Shown: positions 20,237 to 33,900, counted from the stretch's first letter. The stretch is 64,000 bases of DNA from Hyaloscypha bicolor E (GCF_002865645.1 NW_020194560.1:1116001-1180000); one strand, 5' to 3'. A program made the numbers and translations. Notes: generated by a model not told the origin, from the letters alone.

Positions 20237-21552
20237 TCAGCCCAGATTCCCTCTCATCTCCGTCCGAGATTTCGCCACAATAGCCCTGCTCAACTCCCGT
20301 TCTCTCCCCTCTAAATCCTGCAGCCTACGCTCTTTCTCGACTCGCAACGCCTCAATCTCGGCTTTCATACGCTCCAGCTCGGGGTCGTCGTCCTTTGCTA
20401 TCTCTGTCGGTACAGCCTTGTGGCTTACAGGTGACCGTAAATTCGACGCCGAGCTCTCCTGCGCTATTGGGCCGGAGGGTGGGCCGTAGGATCCAAGTTC
20501 ACTGGGAACAGGAGCATGGAGCTCGTGGCCCATTGAGTATTTGGCGCGGTTGTCAGGCGATTCGAGTTCTTGGTTCTGATGATAGGGAGAGGGTAGCTCG
20601 TGCTTATTTGCTGAGGTGGGGAATTCTGATACAACGACGCCTTTTTCGTCCGCTTCTGCTGTGCTGGTCGCTGCGTGCTCGCTTCGTTGGGTAGCTTGCT
20701 GCTTCCTGTGCCGTCGGATGAATAGGAAGAGGAAGAGAAAGATGGCGAAGACGACGAGGACTGCTGCGATAGCCATGCCTGCCTTGGCCCCGGAAGAGAG
20801 TCCCTTTGAGCCTGTCGGACCTGAGTTACCCGAAGGAGTCCCAGTGGGCGGCGGAATACTTGACATTTTTGAAATGCTGGATGATTGTGTTTGCGACGAC
20901 GATGTTGTGGTCGAAAGAACACGCTGGAAACTTGCCAAGTCCGCTTGATCGTATAGGATTGGGATGCCATCACAAGATACAACAGCACTCGTGACTGCGG
21001 AGATTGATAAAGAAGCGTACGATAAACCGGCATCTGTTAAGGTGACGTTGTAGAGGACGTTCCCCGGAATAGTGGTCACAGCACACTGATGATATGGCGC
21101 ATATCCCGCATAACTCCACGCCAGTCCGCTGATATGGTCAGTATCGGGATCTAGACCTTGGATACATATAGACCTAGCCGTCTGATGTACAAGGCTCGCG
21201 TGATGACTTACCTCGGGCAGCAAAGATACGCTGACACGCCAGTACTCGTCGTCAACCCAGAGGAAGGGTCCACGCTTAGTGACTTTGCGGTGGTCCATCC
21301 AGCTGGGCAGATGAACGCGGGAGAGTAATAATAATTGCCAAAGGCAGACTCCGAAGCTGCGGTGCCGAACGTCACGGTTGACGCGGAGCTGGGATAGCAT
21401 GATCCACCGTAGCCTTTGCCGTACCCGCCCCAATGCGCAACGTGGAAAAAGGACATTTCGGTAACGACCGTGTCAAAGGTGGTTGTGAAGCATGATGAAG
21501 GTGGGGTAAACGTCGTGGTGATGGTACCACGATTCGTCCAGACATTTGACAT
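20237..21552 (-). CDS. Single-pass membrane protein, sensor-like architecture
   Basis: Two exons: 21552-21212 and 21128-20237 (1233 nt, 410 residues); intron 83 nt with GTAAGT donor and CTGAC branch site. Residues 1-115 form a Cys/Tyr/Gly-rich extracellular domain (TNRGTITTTFTPPSSC, HWGGYGKGYGGSCYPSS, YYYSPAFICPAGWTTA); 116-175 continue with Cys pairs. A Ser/Thr-rich stalk (about 185-225) precedes one membrane helix (about 230-251, AGMAIAAVLVVFAIFLFLFLF) with a basic stop-transfer RRHRKQQ. The cytosolic tail is acidic/Pro-rich and ends in a coiled coil (DPELERMKAEIEALRVEKER and on). This resembles the layout of fungal wall-stress sensors (Wsc/Mid2 style), but the extracellular domain is a different, uncharacterised one and no signal peptide is obvious. 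An old inverted copy of exon 1 lies at 17344-17692. Confidence 0.85.
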
Positions 21553-21706
21553 GAGTGTAGCGTTCCTGAACAACTTTAACTGATACGATACAATGATCGA
21601 ACATATATAGCGATGAGAGAATTAGAGGTCAAGATTGAAAGTCTAAAGGCACGAGACGTGCGAGGAGATAAACCAAGACGCACTGCAGAGTGTGCCATGG
21701 AGAGGC

Positions 21707-21853
21707 ACAGCCTCCACCCCAAACAACTTGATCCAGACCTCCCAGCCGTGGTTGCAGGTATGCGCATGGTACAGCCTCCACCCCAAACAACTTGATCCAG
21801 ACCTCCCAGCCGTGGTTGCAGGTATACGCATGGCACAGCCTCCACCCCAAACA
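21707..21853. repeat. 64-bp tandem repeat, about 2.3 copies
   Basis: ACAGCCTCCACCCCAAACA begins copies at 21707, 21771 and 21835 (partial). The copies differ at two or three positions. Lies about 155 bp upstream of the 410-aa gene. Open frames through it on the minus strand are products of the repeat. Confidence 0.9.
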
Positions 21854-21996
21854 TAAACCAATTTTATTCAACCAATAACGCCAGTCAGGTTCAACTGGCA
21901 AGGGCTTGTAACATTCACAGCAAGGAAATTCAGACCTATGTCCAACACCTACCAGCACACAGTCTACCGTCGCTCGTCAATCCTTCCTAGCTCTTT

Positions 21997-22110
21997 TCCA
22001 AAGTCTACCCTCACTCCTGGCTTTCTACGATATACTTCCTGCAACTTACTCCCGACGACCTACTCCTCGCCTGCCCTGTCTGGAAGACTTTGACGCTGTC
22101 TCAGTACTAA
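21997..22110 (+). pseudogene. Possible F-box fragment
   Basis: FQSLPSLL in one frame is followed by FLQLTPDDLLLACPVWKTL in the next, which together resemble an F-box (LPPELL...LTPxDLL..xxVCKxW). Too short and broken to be sure. Confidence 0.35.
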
Positions 22111-22218
22111 TTTAAAATCCAAAGTCGAAGGGCAATTTTGTTTATTCATTCATTTATTCATTTATTTATACTCGGTTCCAGCTGCCCACCATAGGACTGC
22201 TATGCCGTCATAGTCCAG

Positions 22219-22239
22219 CTTCGGCGCCAGTTGCCGAAG
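22219..22239. repeat. Hairpin with 7-bp stem
   Basis: CTTCGGC-GCCAGTT-GCCGAAG, 300 bp left of the edge of the AT-rich block. A short TTCATTCATTTATT microsatellite lies at about 22143-22168. Confidence 0.5.
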
Positions 22240-23784
22240 TGTACATTACCACATTCGGTAATTCGCACTTCACTTCATTACTTTGCAGTGGCCAGAAACC
22301 TTCTTTACTGGACGGTCTGGCTTCTATCTATAACTATTTATATAGGCGTTTAAGTAGGAGTACTTTGCTTTATCCTGTAATAGTATATCAGGCTCTTTGG
22401 CTGCCGCTTCTGCTAGCCATCTCGTATCTCTGTACCTTTAGTCTCCCCCAAGTACTTCACTTCGTTTCTTTGCTCTGTATTACAACTCCAAAACTGCTCA
22501 AGAAGGCATATCTATTCCATAAATCTAATTGCCTTTATAACTAGTTTTGACTCGTTTAAGATTACCCTTAGATCTATATATCCTCTCCTTTCAAATACAC
22601 TTCTCTATATATTATTATATATCTAATATCTTAGTAAAATATAGTTTATTATTTACTATTTTTTTACTATAGTTATATCTAAAATTATTAATTTCTAGTA
22701 CTTTTCTCTTTTATAGAAAGTTTTTTAGCCAATTTTCTCTATATATATTTAAATAAGCAAAATATTCTTCGATTTCTTTAGGCTATAATATAATTATAGA
22801 ATATTATAAAATAGCTATAAAATATATTTAAATATAATTTTTGCTCTTATTTCTACTTTCTAGCTATTTATTTATTCGGCTCTTATTTGCCTTTTAATTC
22901 AGGTCTTTAAAATTACTTATAAGTAATATATTCTTATTTATATAACTAGTTTCTATATTTAGTTTAGCTATTTATTTAGTTATTTTATTTATTACTTTAT
23001 TTCCTTAAATACTAATATAAGCTAGTATTTATTTTATTTTAATTTATAACTTCTATTCTTTTAATTTTATTTATTTTTTAGGCTACTTTAATTTTTATTA
23101 AGCTAATTCTATAATATAATCTTTTAATCTAATAAATATTTCAAATAGGTTTTAGGATATATATAGGCTATATATAATTTTTTATATAAGCTATAAATAC
23201 AGCTACTAATATAGTTTTAAGACTCGAATAATATATAGATCTATTTTTTTATAATAGCCCTTTATTAAGGGAACTAGTAAGGGAAATTAATAGAAAAGTA
23301 ATAGAGGCTTTAAATTCCGTTTTTTCTTTAAGATTTAGTAAAATCCCTTTAGGGATTTAAATAAATATAGGATATAATTCGGAAAATATAGAAGAAATAT
23401 AATTCCTTAAATTTTCTATAAAACTAATTAGTAAATAAAGGAAACCCTTTTAAAAAATTAAATAAATATAAGATATAGTTCCTTAAAGTTCTTATAGAAC
23501 TAATTAGGAAATATAGAAATACTTTACTAGTCTATCGAAAACTATTACTATAAAAGTAATTTAAAGAAAAGTGAAATATAATTTATAGATTAAAATAAAG
23601 TTCTTTAATATTTTTATAGAACTAATTAGAAAATATTTCGAAATATAATTTCCTTTTTTAAAATAAAGTTCCTTAAGTTATATAATCTAATTTTTATATA
23701 ATATTTTTATAAAAACTTTATAAGTAAGAAATAAAAAGCAAGTTCCAATATTTATAATAGATCTAAATATAAAGAAATATAGTT

Positions 23785-25288
23785 TCTTAAAATTAAATAC
23801 TTAAAAAACAAATATATAAATAAGGCAGTTTTAAAAAATATATATTAGTAAAAAGCTTCTTTATTAAAATTATATAATTAATAATTCAATATCTAATAAT
23901 AGGCAAATAGCTATAAATTAGATATTAAAATAACTATATAATATTAGATTTATAAAGGCTTATAGCTATATATTATATATTAATTATATAGAAAATTAGT
24001 TATAACTTTATAGTAAATATATATAATATTAAAAACTAAGAAAATATAATATATTTTAATAAAACTAATATTATATTATTAATAACTTTATATTAATTTA
24101 AGGCTAAAAGGCTATAAATTAAGTATTAAATTAATTTTATATATTATAATAAATAATATATATTTTAGAATCTAATATATTATAATATATATAATAAGTT
24201 TTTTATTAAAAATCTAAAATTTGCTTAGAAATTAAAGCTAAAGATATTTTTAAAATCTAAGCCCTTTTACTTTTAGTATAATTAATAGTAATACTTTTAG
24301 ATATTACTTTTAAATAAGCTAATTTTTAATAATTTATTACTAATTTTTAATTTTTAATTTTTTTAATTTAATTCTTTAAAAATATTTTATTTTAAGAAAA
24401 GCAAAAAAGAAAAAAAGGAAATAAAATATAAAAGTAATATAACTAAATAAATATATTAATAAAAAAGGTATTTATAACTTCTAGATCTCAATTTAATAAA
24501 TTATTATAAATTTATTTATATTTCCTTAAGCTTTTTCTATTTATTTTAGATTTAGTAACTAATATATATATTTTTTTAGCTTCTTTAAATATTATTTAGT
24601 AATTTTCTTTTTAATAATCTTACTCTTAATAACCTTTTCCTTAATAACTTTTCTTTTAATAATTTCTTCCTTAATAATTTGTCTTTTAATAATCTCTTTT
24701 TTTTTATAAATTTTTTTATTAAATATATTAATCTTTTTATTTCTAATTATATAATAATCTAACTTATTATATATATTACCTTTTTACTATATCTAAAAAT
24801 ATTTAAATATTATAAATACTTTAAATATTATTAATTCAATATTAAAATATATAAGAATTATTAATTAGATATTAAAGATTTATATCTAATTCTATAGAAT
24901 TTTTAAAGTAAAATATAAGCCTGCCTTATATAATATAAAAGCCTATTATTTATAAATCTATTAAAATTCGAAAGTAAAATATCGAGTTATTATTAACTAA
25001 TTAAGAAATTACTATTTATTTATTTATAAAAATTCGAGAATAAAATATTAAATAATAATTAACTAATAATAAAAGTTAAGAAGAAATTTAAAAGATTTCT
25101 AATAAAACTCAAGAAACTTTTTATTTAAATTCAAATATTACAAGTATTATTTTATTTTATAACTCTTTTAAAAATATAATAGCTTTTTAGCTAATTATTA
25201 TTAAATTAATAATTCTATTTCTATAAATCTATTATAAATACAAATTTTCTAAATATTTATAATCGAGAAATAAAAGGTAAATATATAT
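23785..25288. repeat. Direct repeat, copy A (1.5 kb)
   Basis: Collinear with copy B at 28614-30482 over its whole length; for example GGCAAATAGCTATAAATTAG, TTATAGCTATATATTATATA and AACTAATATTATATTATTAA occur in the same order in both. Copy A is the more mutated: many C or G bases kept in B are T or A in A. It has one unit of the 183-bp motif that B has three times. The pair may be long terminal repeats of a dead retroelement (interior 25289-28613) or a segmental duplication. Confidence 0.75.
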
Positions 25289-27511
25289 ATATTTTATAAA
25301 GCCTATTATATAAATGAGCTATAAATTTAATAATATTTATAAAATTAAGTATTTATAATATATAAATAATAAAAAATTAAAGTCTATTAATTAACTTTAA
25401 AAAAATTAATAATTTATTTTTTAAATACTAATTATTTATTAGAATACTAATTAAAACTTTTAAATTTATAAAACTAAAATAAAGATTTCTTATAAAGTTA
25501 TAATTTCTTATTATATAATTTTAATAATTTTAATAATAGTTTTCCGAAATATTATAATAAAATAAAGACTAATAGCTAAAAGCTATTATAAGAGAAAAAC
25601 TATAATAAGATAAAAACCTATATAAAGTATACTAGAGTATAAAACGTAACTTAATAATAAAATAATAGAAATAAAAGTATAAATAGTATATAGTATATAA
25701 AAGCTTAATTAATTAAATATAAAGAAGGGATTATTATCTAGAACTATAGAAAAGCTAGCTTTTTTATATAATTTTTGCAAGTTATATATAAAAGGCTCTA
25801 GCCTTTATTATATAACCAAAATATTAAAACTATTAAAATAAAGCGATTTTAATAAAGTACGGCTTATTATATTATATCTAATTTCTTATTTATTTATACT
25901 TATCTTCTAAATATTAAAATCTAATAGAAAATCCCTATTTAAAGTCTGAAATAATAAAATAGTTAGAATTCTTCTTTACTAGTATTTCTAATTTCTCTAT
26001 AATATACCGAAAATATAATCTATTACTTTTAAATAGTCTTATTTTATATTCTTGAACTTACTTAAAAGTAATTCAAACCCGCTTAACTATATTCTTATAC
26101 TAAATATAATATAGTTCTTCTTATTACTTAATATCTTCTTTTAACTATTAATTAATCTTAGCCTTTATAGCTAGATACTAAAATAGCTTACTATAGCGAA
26201 TTATATTATAAATTATACTAATATATTCTAAATAAATAACTCTTTTAAATTTTGTATTACCCTTAATATTTTTAAATTAGCCTTTAATAAGAGAAGAAAG
26301 CTCTTAGTAAAAAACTTTAATAACTTTATAAAAGATTCTATTCTCGTATATTTCGTTCTAAATAGTAATTAGGCTTATTAAAATTATAATAAAAGGTTTT
26401 TCGAATAGTAGATTATTATTAAGCTATTTTTTAATTACTATTTTATTCGAGAATTATTATTTAATTATAATTTCAAACTTATAAATTATCTAGCTAAAAG
26501 TATTTATTTATCTAGTTAAATATTATATATTTAGATACTTTTCTTCTATTTCTTTTATTAGGTACTTATTTAATTTCTTTATATTTTCTAAATCGAAATT
26601 ATTATAAATAAAAAAGTAATTAATACCCTTAAAAAATTTCTTATTAAAGAAAATTGCCTTTTTATAGTTTATAAAGAAAATATAACTAATATTCCGATTT
26701 TTCTTACTAAGAAAAAACTCGCTATTTAGAGCTTTAATAATAGCTAGATTATTAGTATTATTTTTATACTAATAGTAATTAATATCTTTAGGAAAATAGT
26801 ATTAAGCTAATTAAGAATAAATAACTAGATAAATAGAATATTTAGCTAATGTTTTATAAAATTCAAGCTATATTAAAGAGTCTACTATTAAGAGTTAAGA
26901 AGCTAAAGTAAAATAGTTATTATTTAGATTTCTAGATTTTAATACTTTATTTTTTTAGAAGTGAAATTATAGTATTTCTATTTCTTCTATTAAAAGTTTT
27001 TAAATACTAAGCCTTTTAGTCTATTTTAGGTAATTCTTTTTATAAATATAGCTATTTATATTTAAATTAAAGGTATTAGACTCAGAAATAAAAGCTATAG
27101 TATTAAATTAAAGCTATAGATTCGAGCGGAATTAATTAGAAACCCGATATTTATATTTATAGTTTATAATTTCTTTATTTTCTAAAAAGAAAACCCGTAT
27201 TTTCTTATTTACTTAAATAATAGAAATATATTTCTTATTCTTAATAACTTTATAAATCTTAGTAATTATTTTCAAAATATTTATAAGCTTAATATTAATT
27301 ATCTAAATAAAGAAAATATTAGTAAGTTATTAAAGATATATTTTATAAAGAGCTTTAAGAAATCTATTAGTAATTCTATAGTATTCTTATTTATAAATAA
27401 ATTTCAGAATACTATTATATAATTTCTTAAAAATATAGTTATTCTAATAACTAAGTATTAGCTTCTATTTAGCTAATATTTTATAAGTATAGTATTTAGA
27501 TATATTATTAA
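25289..27511. other. AT-rich, no gene recognised
   Basis: Interior between the direct repeats. Polymerase or gag motifs were looked for by eye and not found. Heavily mutated. Confidence 0.5.
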
Positions 27512-27746
27512 TATGACGGCAGGAACAAAGCAATGGAACGATGCTCAAAGATTAATGATTTCCAATATCCTATAGAATCTAAAGCTAAGGAGAGAAGGAG
27601 TGAGGCGTGGCAGTGGATAAGTAGGTATGGCCAAGACCACTGAAACGCCGAGCTTTGGAAGCGAGCTTGGTTTGAACCATAGCTTGGAACCTTAGCTGAA
27701 ACCAATCCCTTTGGCTGAAACCAACCATGTAATACCAGCCGTTATA
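27512..27746. mobile_element. 235-bp MITE, not RIP-mutated
   Basis: A normal-GC island inside the AT-rich block with abundant CA and TG. Its ends form an inverted repeat: TATGACGGCAGG at 27512 and, reading inward from 27746 on the other strand, TATAACGGCTGG (10 of 12 match), with TA at each end as in Tc1/mariner-type MITEs. Contains GGCTGAAACCAA twice (about 27690-27720). No coding capacity. It must have inserted after RIP of its surroundings or be too short and single-copy to be hit. Confidence 0.75.
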
Positions 27747-28613
27747 ATTAATATTATTAATCTTTTTTTTCTAAGTTCTTAGAGGCTTTCTAGATAGTAT
27801 TTCTTTCTTATTTCTTACTATTTTATTTTCTAGTATATTACTAATCTTATACTTAAACTAGTATTTAGATTTATATTATTTATTAGAAGTTTTAGGCTTA
27901 GTTTATTTTCTTTTCTTATTAGGTTCTTAATTAGTTATACTAGTTTTACTAGTTTTACTAGTAATATTAGTAATAGGCTTTATTAAATTAGTTCTAGTTT
28001 TACTAATTGAATTCGATTAAATTACTATTAAGATTATAATAGAGGCCTATTCTTTAGGCTTATTATAGAAGCCAGAAAAAATTTTATTATTATAATATTC
28101 TTTAATAAAAATTCCAGAAGTATTAAAAATATATTATTTAGCTTTAAGGTTATTAGCTATACTTAAATACTTTAGTAATATCTGATTTAGTAAATATATT
28201 AGTATTTTAATATTTTTTATTTTTAATATATTCTAAAATAGCTTTATTAATTAACTAAATAGCCTTATATACTAAAGCTTTTATTTTAAAAAGGAAATAT
28301 AATTTCTTATAAATATTCTTACTAAGATTATTATAGATATTATTAATATATTAGCTAAAGGCTTTATTATATAATATAATTCTATTTTAATTCTTGATTT
28401 CTAGACTATTTACTATAGTTTTAATTTTATTAAGTTTCTTTTATCTACCTTTAGTAATACCTTTAATAATATTCTCGAATTCTCTATTATTAGCTTAATA
28501 GTTCTTTAGCTTCTCCTTAGTTAATTCTAGTCTAGTTCTGTTTTTAATAAAGGTTTTCTACTTTAAAAGCTTATTAAAAATATTTGTATTAAATTTAGTA
28601 ATTATAGTTATTT
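27747..28613. other. AT-rich, no gene recognised
   Basis: Rest of the interior between the direct repeats. Nothing recognised. Confidence 0.5.
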
Positions 28614-30482
28614 TTTCTAATTAAATACCTGAAAAGCAAATATATAAATAAGGTAGTTTTAAAAAACATATATTAATAAGAAGCTCTCTTACTAAAATCA
28701 TATAGTTAATAACTCGATATTAAATAATAGGCAAATAGCTATAAATTAGGTATTAAAACAATTACATATTATTAGGTTTATAAAAGCTTATAGCTATATA
28801 TTATATATTAGTTATATAGTAGATTAATTGCGATTTTATAATAAGAATATATATATTAAAAGCCGAAAAAGTATAATATATATAATACTAGTAATAACTC
28901 AATAAATAATAGGTAAATAGCTATAAATTAGATACTAAAATAATTATATATTATTAGATTTATAAAAGCTTATAGGTATATATTATATATTAGTTATCTA
29001 GTAAATTAATTACGATTTTATAATAAGAGTATATATATTAAAAGCCAAAAAAGTATAATATATATAATACTAGTAATAATTTAATAAATAATAGGTAAAT
29101 AGCTATAAATTAGGTACTAAAATAATTATATATTATTAGGTTTATGAATCTTATAGCTATATATTATATATTAGTTATATAGTAGATTAATTACGATTTT
29201 ATAATAAGAATATATATATTAAAAGCCAAAAAAGTATAATATATATAATATATATACTTTAATAAAACTAATATTATATTATTAATAACTTTCTTTATAT
29301 TAGTTTAAGGCTAAAAGGCTATAAATTAAATACTAAATTAAATATATATATTATAATATATATAATAAATTTATTATTAAAAGCCTGGAACTTGCTTAGA
29401 GTTTGAGACTAAAAGTACTTTCTAAATCTAAGCCTCTTTTATTCTTAGTATAATTAATAATAATTTTTTTAAATATTATTTCTAAATAAGCTAATTTTTT
29501 AATAGCCTTTTAATCCTAAACTTTTAGTAAATTATTACCGGATTTTAATCTTTTATTTCTAAATCTAATTCTCTAAAAATACCTTATCTAAAGAAAAGTA
29601 AAAAAGAAAAGAAAGAAATAAAATATAAAAGTAATATAACTTAATAAGTATACTAGTAAGAAAAGTATTAATAAGTTCCAGATCCTAATTTAATAGATTA
29701 TTATTTATTTACTTATATTCCCTTAAGCTTCTTCTATTTATTTTAGATTTAATAACTAATATATGCCTTTTTCTAGCTTTTTTAAATACTATTTAGTAAT
29801 TTTTTTCTTAATAACCTTCCTTTTAATAACCTCTTTAATAACCTTTTTCTTAATAATATCCTCTTTCTTTATAACCTCTTTCCTTAAATATACCGACTTC
29901 TTTAACTCTAATTATATAATAGCCTAATTCTTTATGTATATTACCTTCTTACTATATCCAAAAATATTCAAATACTATAAGTACTTTAAATATAGAGCTA
30001 CTTGGCTTCTAAATATTATTAATTTAATCTCGAAATATATAAGAATTATTAATTAGATATTAAAAATCTATACCCGATTCTATAGAACTTTTAGTATAAA
30101 GTATAGGCCTGTCTTATATAATATAAAAGCCTACTATTTGCAAATTTACTAGAATTTAAAAATAAAGTACCGAGTTATTACTAACTAAATAAGAAATTAC
30201 TATTTATTTATTTATAAGAATTCAAAAATAAAATATTAAATAATAATTACCTAATAGCAAATATTATAAAAAGACTCAAGAGATTCCTAATAAGACCTAA
30301 AAGACTTCCTACTTAAGCCCAAATATTATAAATATTACCCTATTTTATAACTCTTTCGAAAATATAATAGCTTTCTAGCTAATTACTATTAAAATAATAA
30401 CTATATTTCTATAAATCTATTATAAATACGAATTTCCTAGATACTTATAACCGAGAAATAAAAAGCAGATATATATATATTA
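28614..30482. repeat. Direct repeat, copy B (1.87 kb)
   Basis: Partner of copy A; longer by two extra units of a 183-bp tandem motif. Higher GC than A, so less RIP or shorter exposure. It ends directly at the less-mutated block that precedes the recombinase relic. Confidence 0.75.
28711..29255. repeat. Tandem repeat, about 183 bp, 3 copies
   Basis: Units start at 28711, 28896 and 29078 (AACTC or AATTT followed by a run ending AATAATAGG). Each contains TTATAGCTATATATTATATA-like sequence and TATATATTAAAAGCC near its end. Inside direct repeat B; copy A has a single unit. Confidence 0.8.
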
Positions 30483-30483
30483 G

Positions 30484-30967
30484 AATAAGAAACTCAGTAT
30501 CTAACGGGATTTATGGCTAACTAATTATAGCCGCTTTACTCTCTCATTGCTCACCCTCGGCTCTCTCATAACTCCCTCCCTCTCCTTCCTGCTTGCTCTT
30601 AACCAGGGATACTTACTTTTTGGTTAACTTTTGCCGAAGCTATTTAGGGAGCCTATTCTAGGTATTACTATATATAAAGCCCAGGATCCAATTTTAGACC
30701 TTTCCCATAAACCAGCCCTAATAAAATATACTTCTCACTTATCTTTCTCTAGTAATTTATATATAAGCCTTATACTTTCCCAAAATCTTCTTTTCTTTTA
30801 ATACTCGAGTTTTACTATTTCTTTTACTAATATATTCTCTATTCTTCCTTATCTTATTTATCTTATTTATCTTATTTATCTTATTTATCTTATTTATCTT
30901 ATTTATCTTATTTATCTTACTATTCTTCTTGACTCCCTGCCTCTTATACCATTTTTATAATAACTAA
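30484..30967 (+). promoter_or_regulatory. Less-mutated promoter-like block ahead of the recombinase relic
   Basis: Base composition changes at about 30484 from AT-rich to near normal for about 240 bp (CTCACCCTCGGCTCTCTCAT and so on), followed by TATATATAAAGCCC (about 30670), then a pyrimidine-rich leader and the 9-bp microsatellite. TATA-like box, CT-rich leader, then a start codon (ATG mutated to ATA at 30968) is the layout of a fungal promoter and 5' UTR. Confidence 0.5.
30853..30919. repeat. 9-bp microsatellite (CTTATTTAT), about 7 copies
   Basis: Perfect repeats of CTTATTTAT from 30853, ending at TTATCTTAC. Within the probable leader of the recombinase relic. Confidence 0.9.
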
Positions 30968-33900
30968 ATAGGAAGAAAAAAGCAAAGTATAGAGAAATTT
31001 TGGGATAATATAGAAGCAAACGGTCTCAAACTAGTAGCGGAGTCTGGTATTAATAGTAATATTATCTAAAAGAAACTAGAGCAAGGTACTAGTAATAACT
31101 ATAATTATATATTAGATTTCTAGAATAAGTAAGTTTCCGTATAAAGTTACTATACCGGTAAAGGGCAAAATTCTTTACTAATTATATCTATACTAGCTAA
31201 ATAGGTATAAGATAAGAAATAAAAGTATAATTCTTATAGCCAAAACCGGAAATACTATAGAAATCGAAAAAGCTATAATAGATATAAAGTACTTTATAGA
31301 AGATATTAGATAAGCTACTCGAAATAAGGAAAAGAAGATATCTATATACTATATCCTTTAATTATAAGCAGACCTTAATACGAATTCGGCCCGGCGGGAT
31401 ATACCGGTCTTATCTATAATATTAGAGTTTATATATTATATAAGTCTCGAATTATTATAAATTACTTATACTTCCTATTTATATAAGGTCTAACTATTTA
31501 TTTCTAGTATATATAAGAACTATTAAGAAAGTTATTAGGACTTTCTAAAGACCGACGGCCTTAATACTTTATAATACTAGCCTATTTAATTATCCTAACT
31601 AAGTATCTTTAGTAGAAAGACTAGTATTAATATATATATCTATAAATCCTTATTTATAATTATATAGTATCCTTAAACTTTACCTATATATTATTAAGAA
31701 TAGGGAAATATTTCGAGTCCGGGATATGATATAATAATAGCTACGGATTACTATATAAGGTAAGTATCCCTAGTACTTCCAGGGCTATTAATTAGAAGTA
31801 TTATACTTATTTTAAATAGAATATTATATTTATAGTTTTCAAGAATAAGAAAGAAATAATAGAGCTTGCTATTTATATTATAAGAAATACAAAAGATATA
31901 ATATATATTTTATATAAAAGATAATTGCCTCTTCTAGCCTCTATATATTAATAGGGCTATTATATTAACTACTTTATATAATTACAGGCCAAAGTATATT
32001 CTTTACAAGAATATAGAACTCTTATATATAAATCTAATTATACTTGTCTTAGCTATTACTATAGTAGATAAGGCTTTCCAGAACTATTAAACTATTAAAG
32101 ATATCTTTAAGATCCTAGTATCTCTAGATAGAATTTTATTTGAACTCCGGATTAAAAAAAAGCTAGACTAGGTACTATTCTTCTAAGTTATATCTACTAA
32201 AGGCCTTATTAGGAAGATCCAAATAGCGGGCTTATATAGTAAGCGGATAGTAAATACTAGTTATTATACTAGAATAGGTATAAATATTATATTTCATATA
32301 AAGCAGTAAGAGGCTCTTATTAGTACAGATAGTAAGGGCTCTTTAATAATATATTAACTAGGGAGGTACTAATAATAGTAAAGCTAATAGCTATTTAATA
32401 GTAAAGAGAATAAAGTTTAGTAGCTATACTAATTCTAATATATTTTTTTATTTATATATAAATAATATAAGTATAATTAATAATTAATTAAATATATTTG
32501 GCGGGAAATATTATATTATCTATATTAATACTTTCTATAGCCTCTTTCTCTAGTATAATCTATAGTAATTATACTTCTTACCCGTAAAAATAGAAAATAA
32601 CCTCTCGTATTACCTAGACTTTATCCAAATTAGTAAGGAACTTATAGCTCTAGAAGACCGGCTATAAGAGCTTAGGACTTCGGAAGGTAATAAGGGATAA
32701 GAGGTTTGTAATTACTAATAGTAACTCTATTTAGTAAGGTATAAACTTATATCTAATAAACTAAGCTAATAGCAGGCTATCTAATTACTTAAAATTGCTT
32801 TTAAGAAAGCTAAGCCAGAGCTCTTAATAGGTCTCTATTCGAACTTCTTTAACTATATCCGTTATCTAGACCCTCTATATAATTACCTAATCTCTTTACT
32901 CTTCTAATATATCTCTCTCTATTCTCTATAGGACCGGATTATACTCTATAATATAATTATATTATACCGGGAAAACCCTTAAATAGTATACTATCCGAGC
33001 CTATATCTAGTAAATGGCTACTGCCTTATATTATTATATACTCGAATAATAATTAAGTTTATATTTCCTTATTTTCTGGTATTAACCTTATTTAAGAAGC
33101 CCAAGCTAATTATATCTTTTTTACCTCTCTAGTATTAATCCCTTTACTAGGTAATATTATATTTATATATACTATAAGTCTTATCTTTCTAAAAAATATG
33201 GCTTTATAGAGCTTTACTTCTAATATAATTAATAAATTACTAGTAAGGCTTAATAGTACAAATACTATTAATATTATTTTAATTATTACAAGTTACTTCC
33301 TATTTAATTAAACCTATTTGTTTTCCGAAAAACAATTACTACTACTAGGTAATACCTCTTTTACTTATTTAATCCCGAGCTCTTGCCCGAGAAGAGGTTC
33401 TAATAGCTCCTAATTAAGTAGAGCTAGTAAGAATATATAAGCCTATACTAGAAAGCCGAGCGAAAAAAATCAGATATATAAGGGCTATATAATAAACCGG
33501 CTCTATATCCCGACTTTTAATATATCCTATACTTCGATTCTATTAAGGATCTCTAGTATTATAGCTAGGATATCTACTATATTAATTAGATAGAGATTAA
33601 TCTTATAAAACGTTATTATAGGCCGGAGTAAAATTTATATAAGGCCAAAAGGCAATATTATTCAGATAATAATTCTTAGAATAAGTTTATTAATAAGACT
33701 ATAGAGACTTTTATATCTAATATTACTAATCTAATTATTTAGATTTAGTATAAAGAGAAGAGCTAGGTATTAGAAAATTCGTATACGAATAATAATTCTA
33801 TAATAAGTACATCTATAATAGCTTTACCTATTTCTAAAAACTCGTCTTTAATATTAGATTAGGAACTTAATATAATTATATCTATTACTAAGAAAAAGTT

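Noticed and set aside
21576..21958. Three minus-strand frames of 72-109 codons
   Set aside because: Produced by the 64-bp tandem repeat, whose length shifts frame between copies.
1..22550. tRNA or rRNA genes
   Set aside because: Looked for T-arm consensus and cloverleaf pairs by eye; none convincing.
27508..27705. 65-codon minus-strand frame in the AT-rich block
   Set aside because: Lies within the MITE; open only because the MITE escaped mutation.
28711..29255. Possible CRISPR-like array
   Set aside because: Units are contiguous 183-bp tandem repeats without spacers, in a eukaryotic genome.
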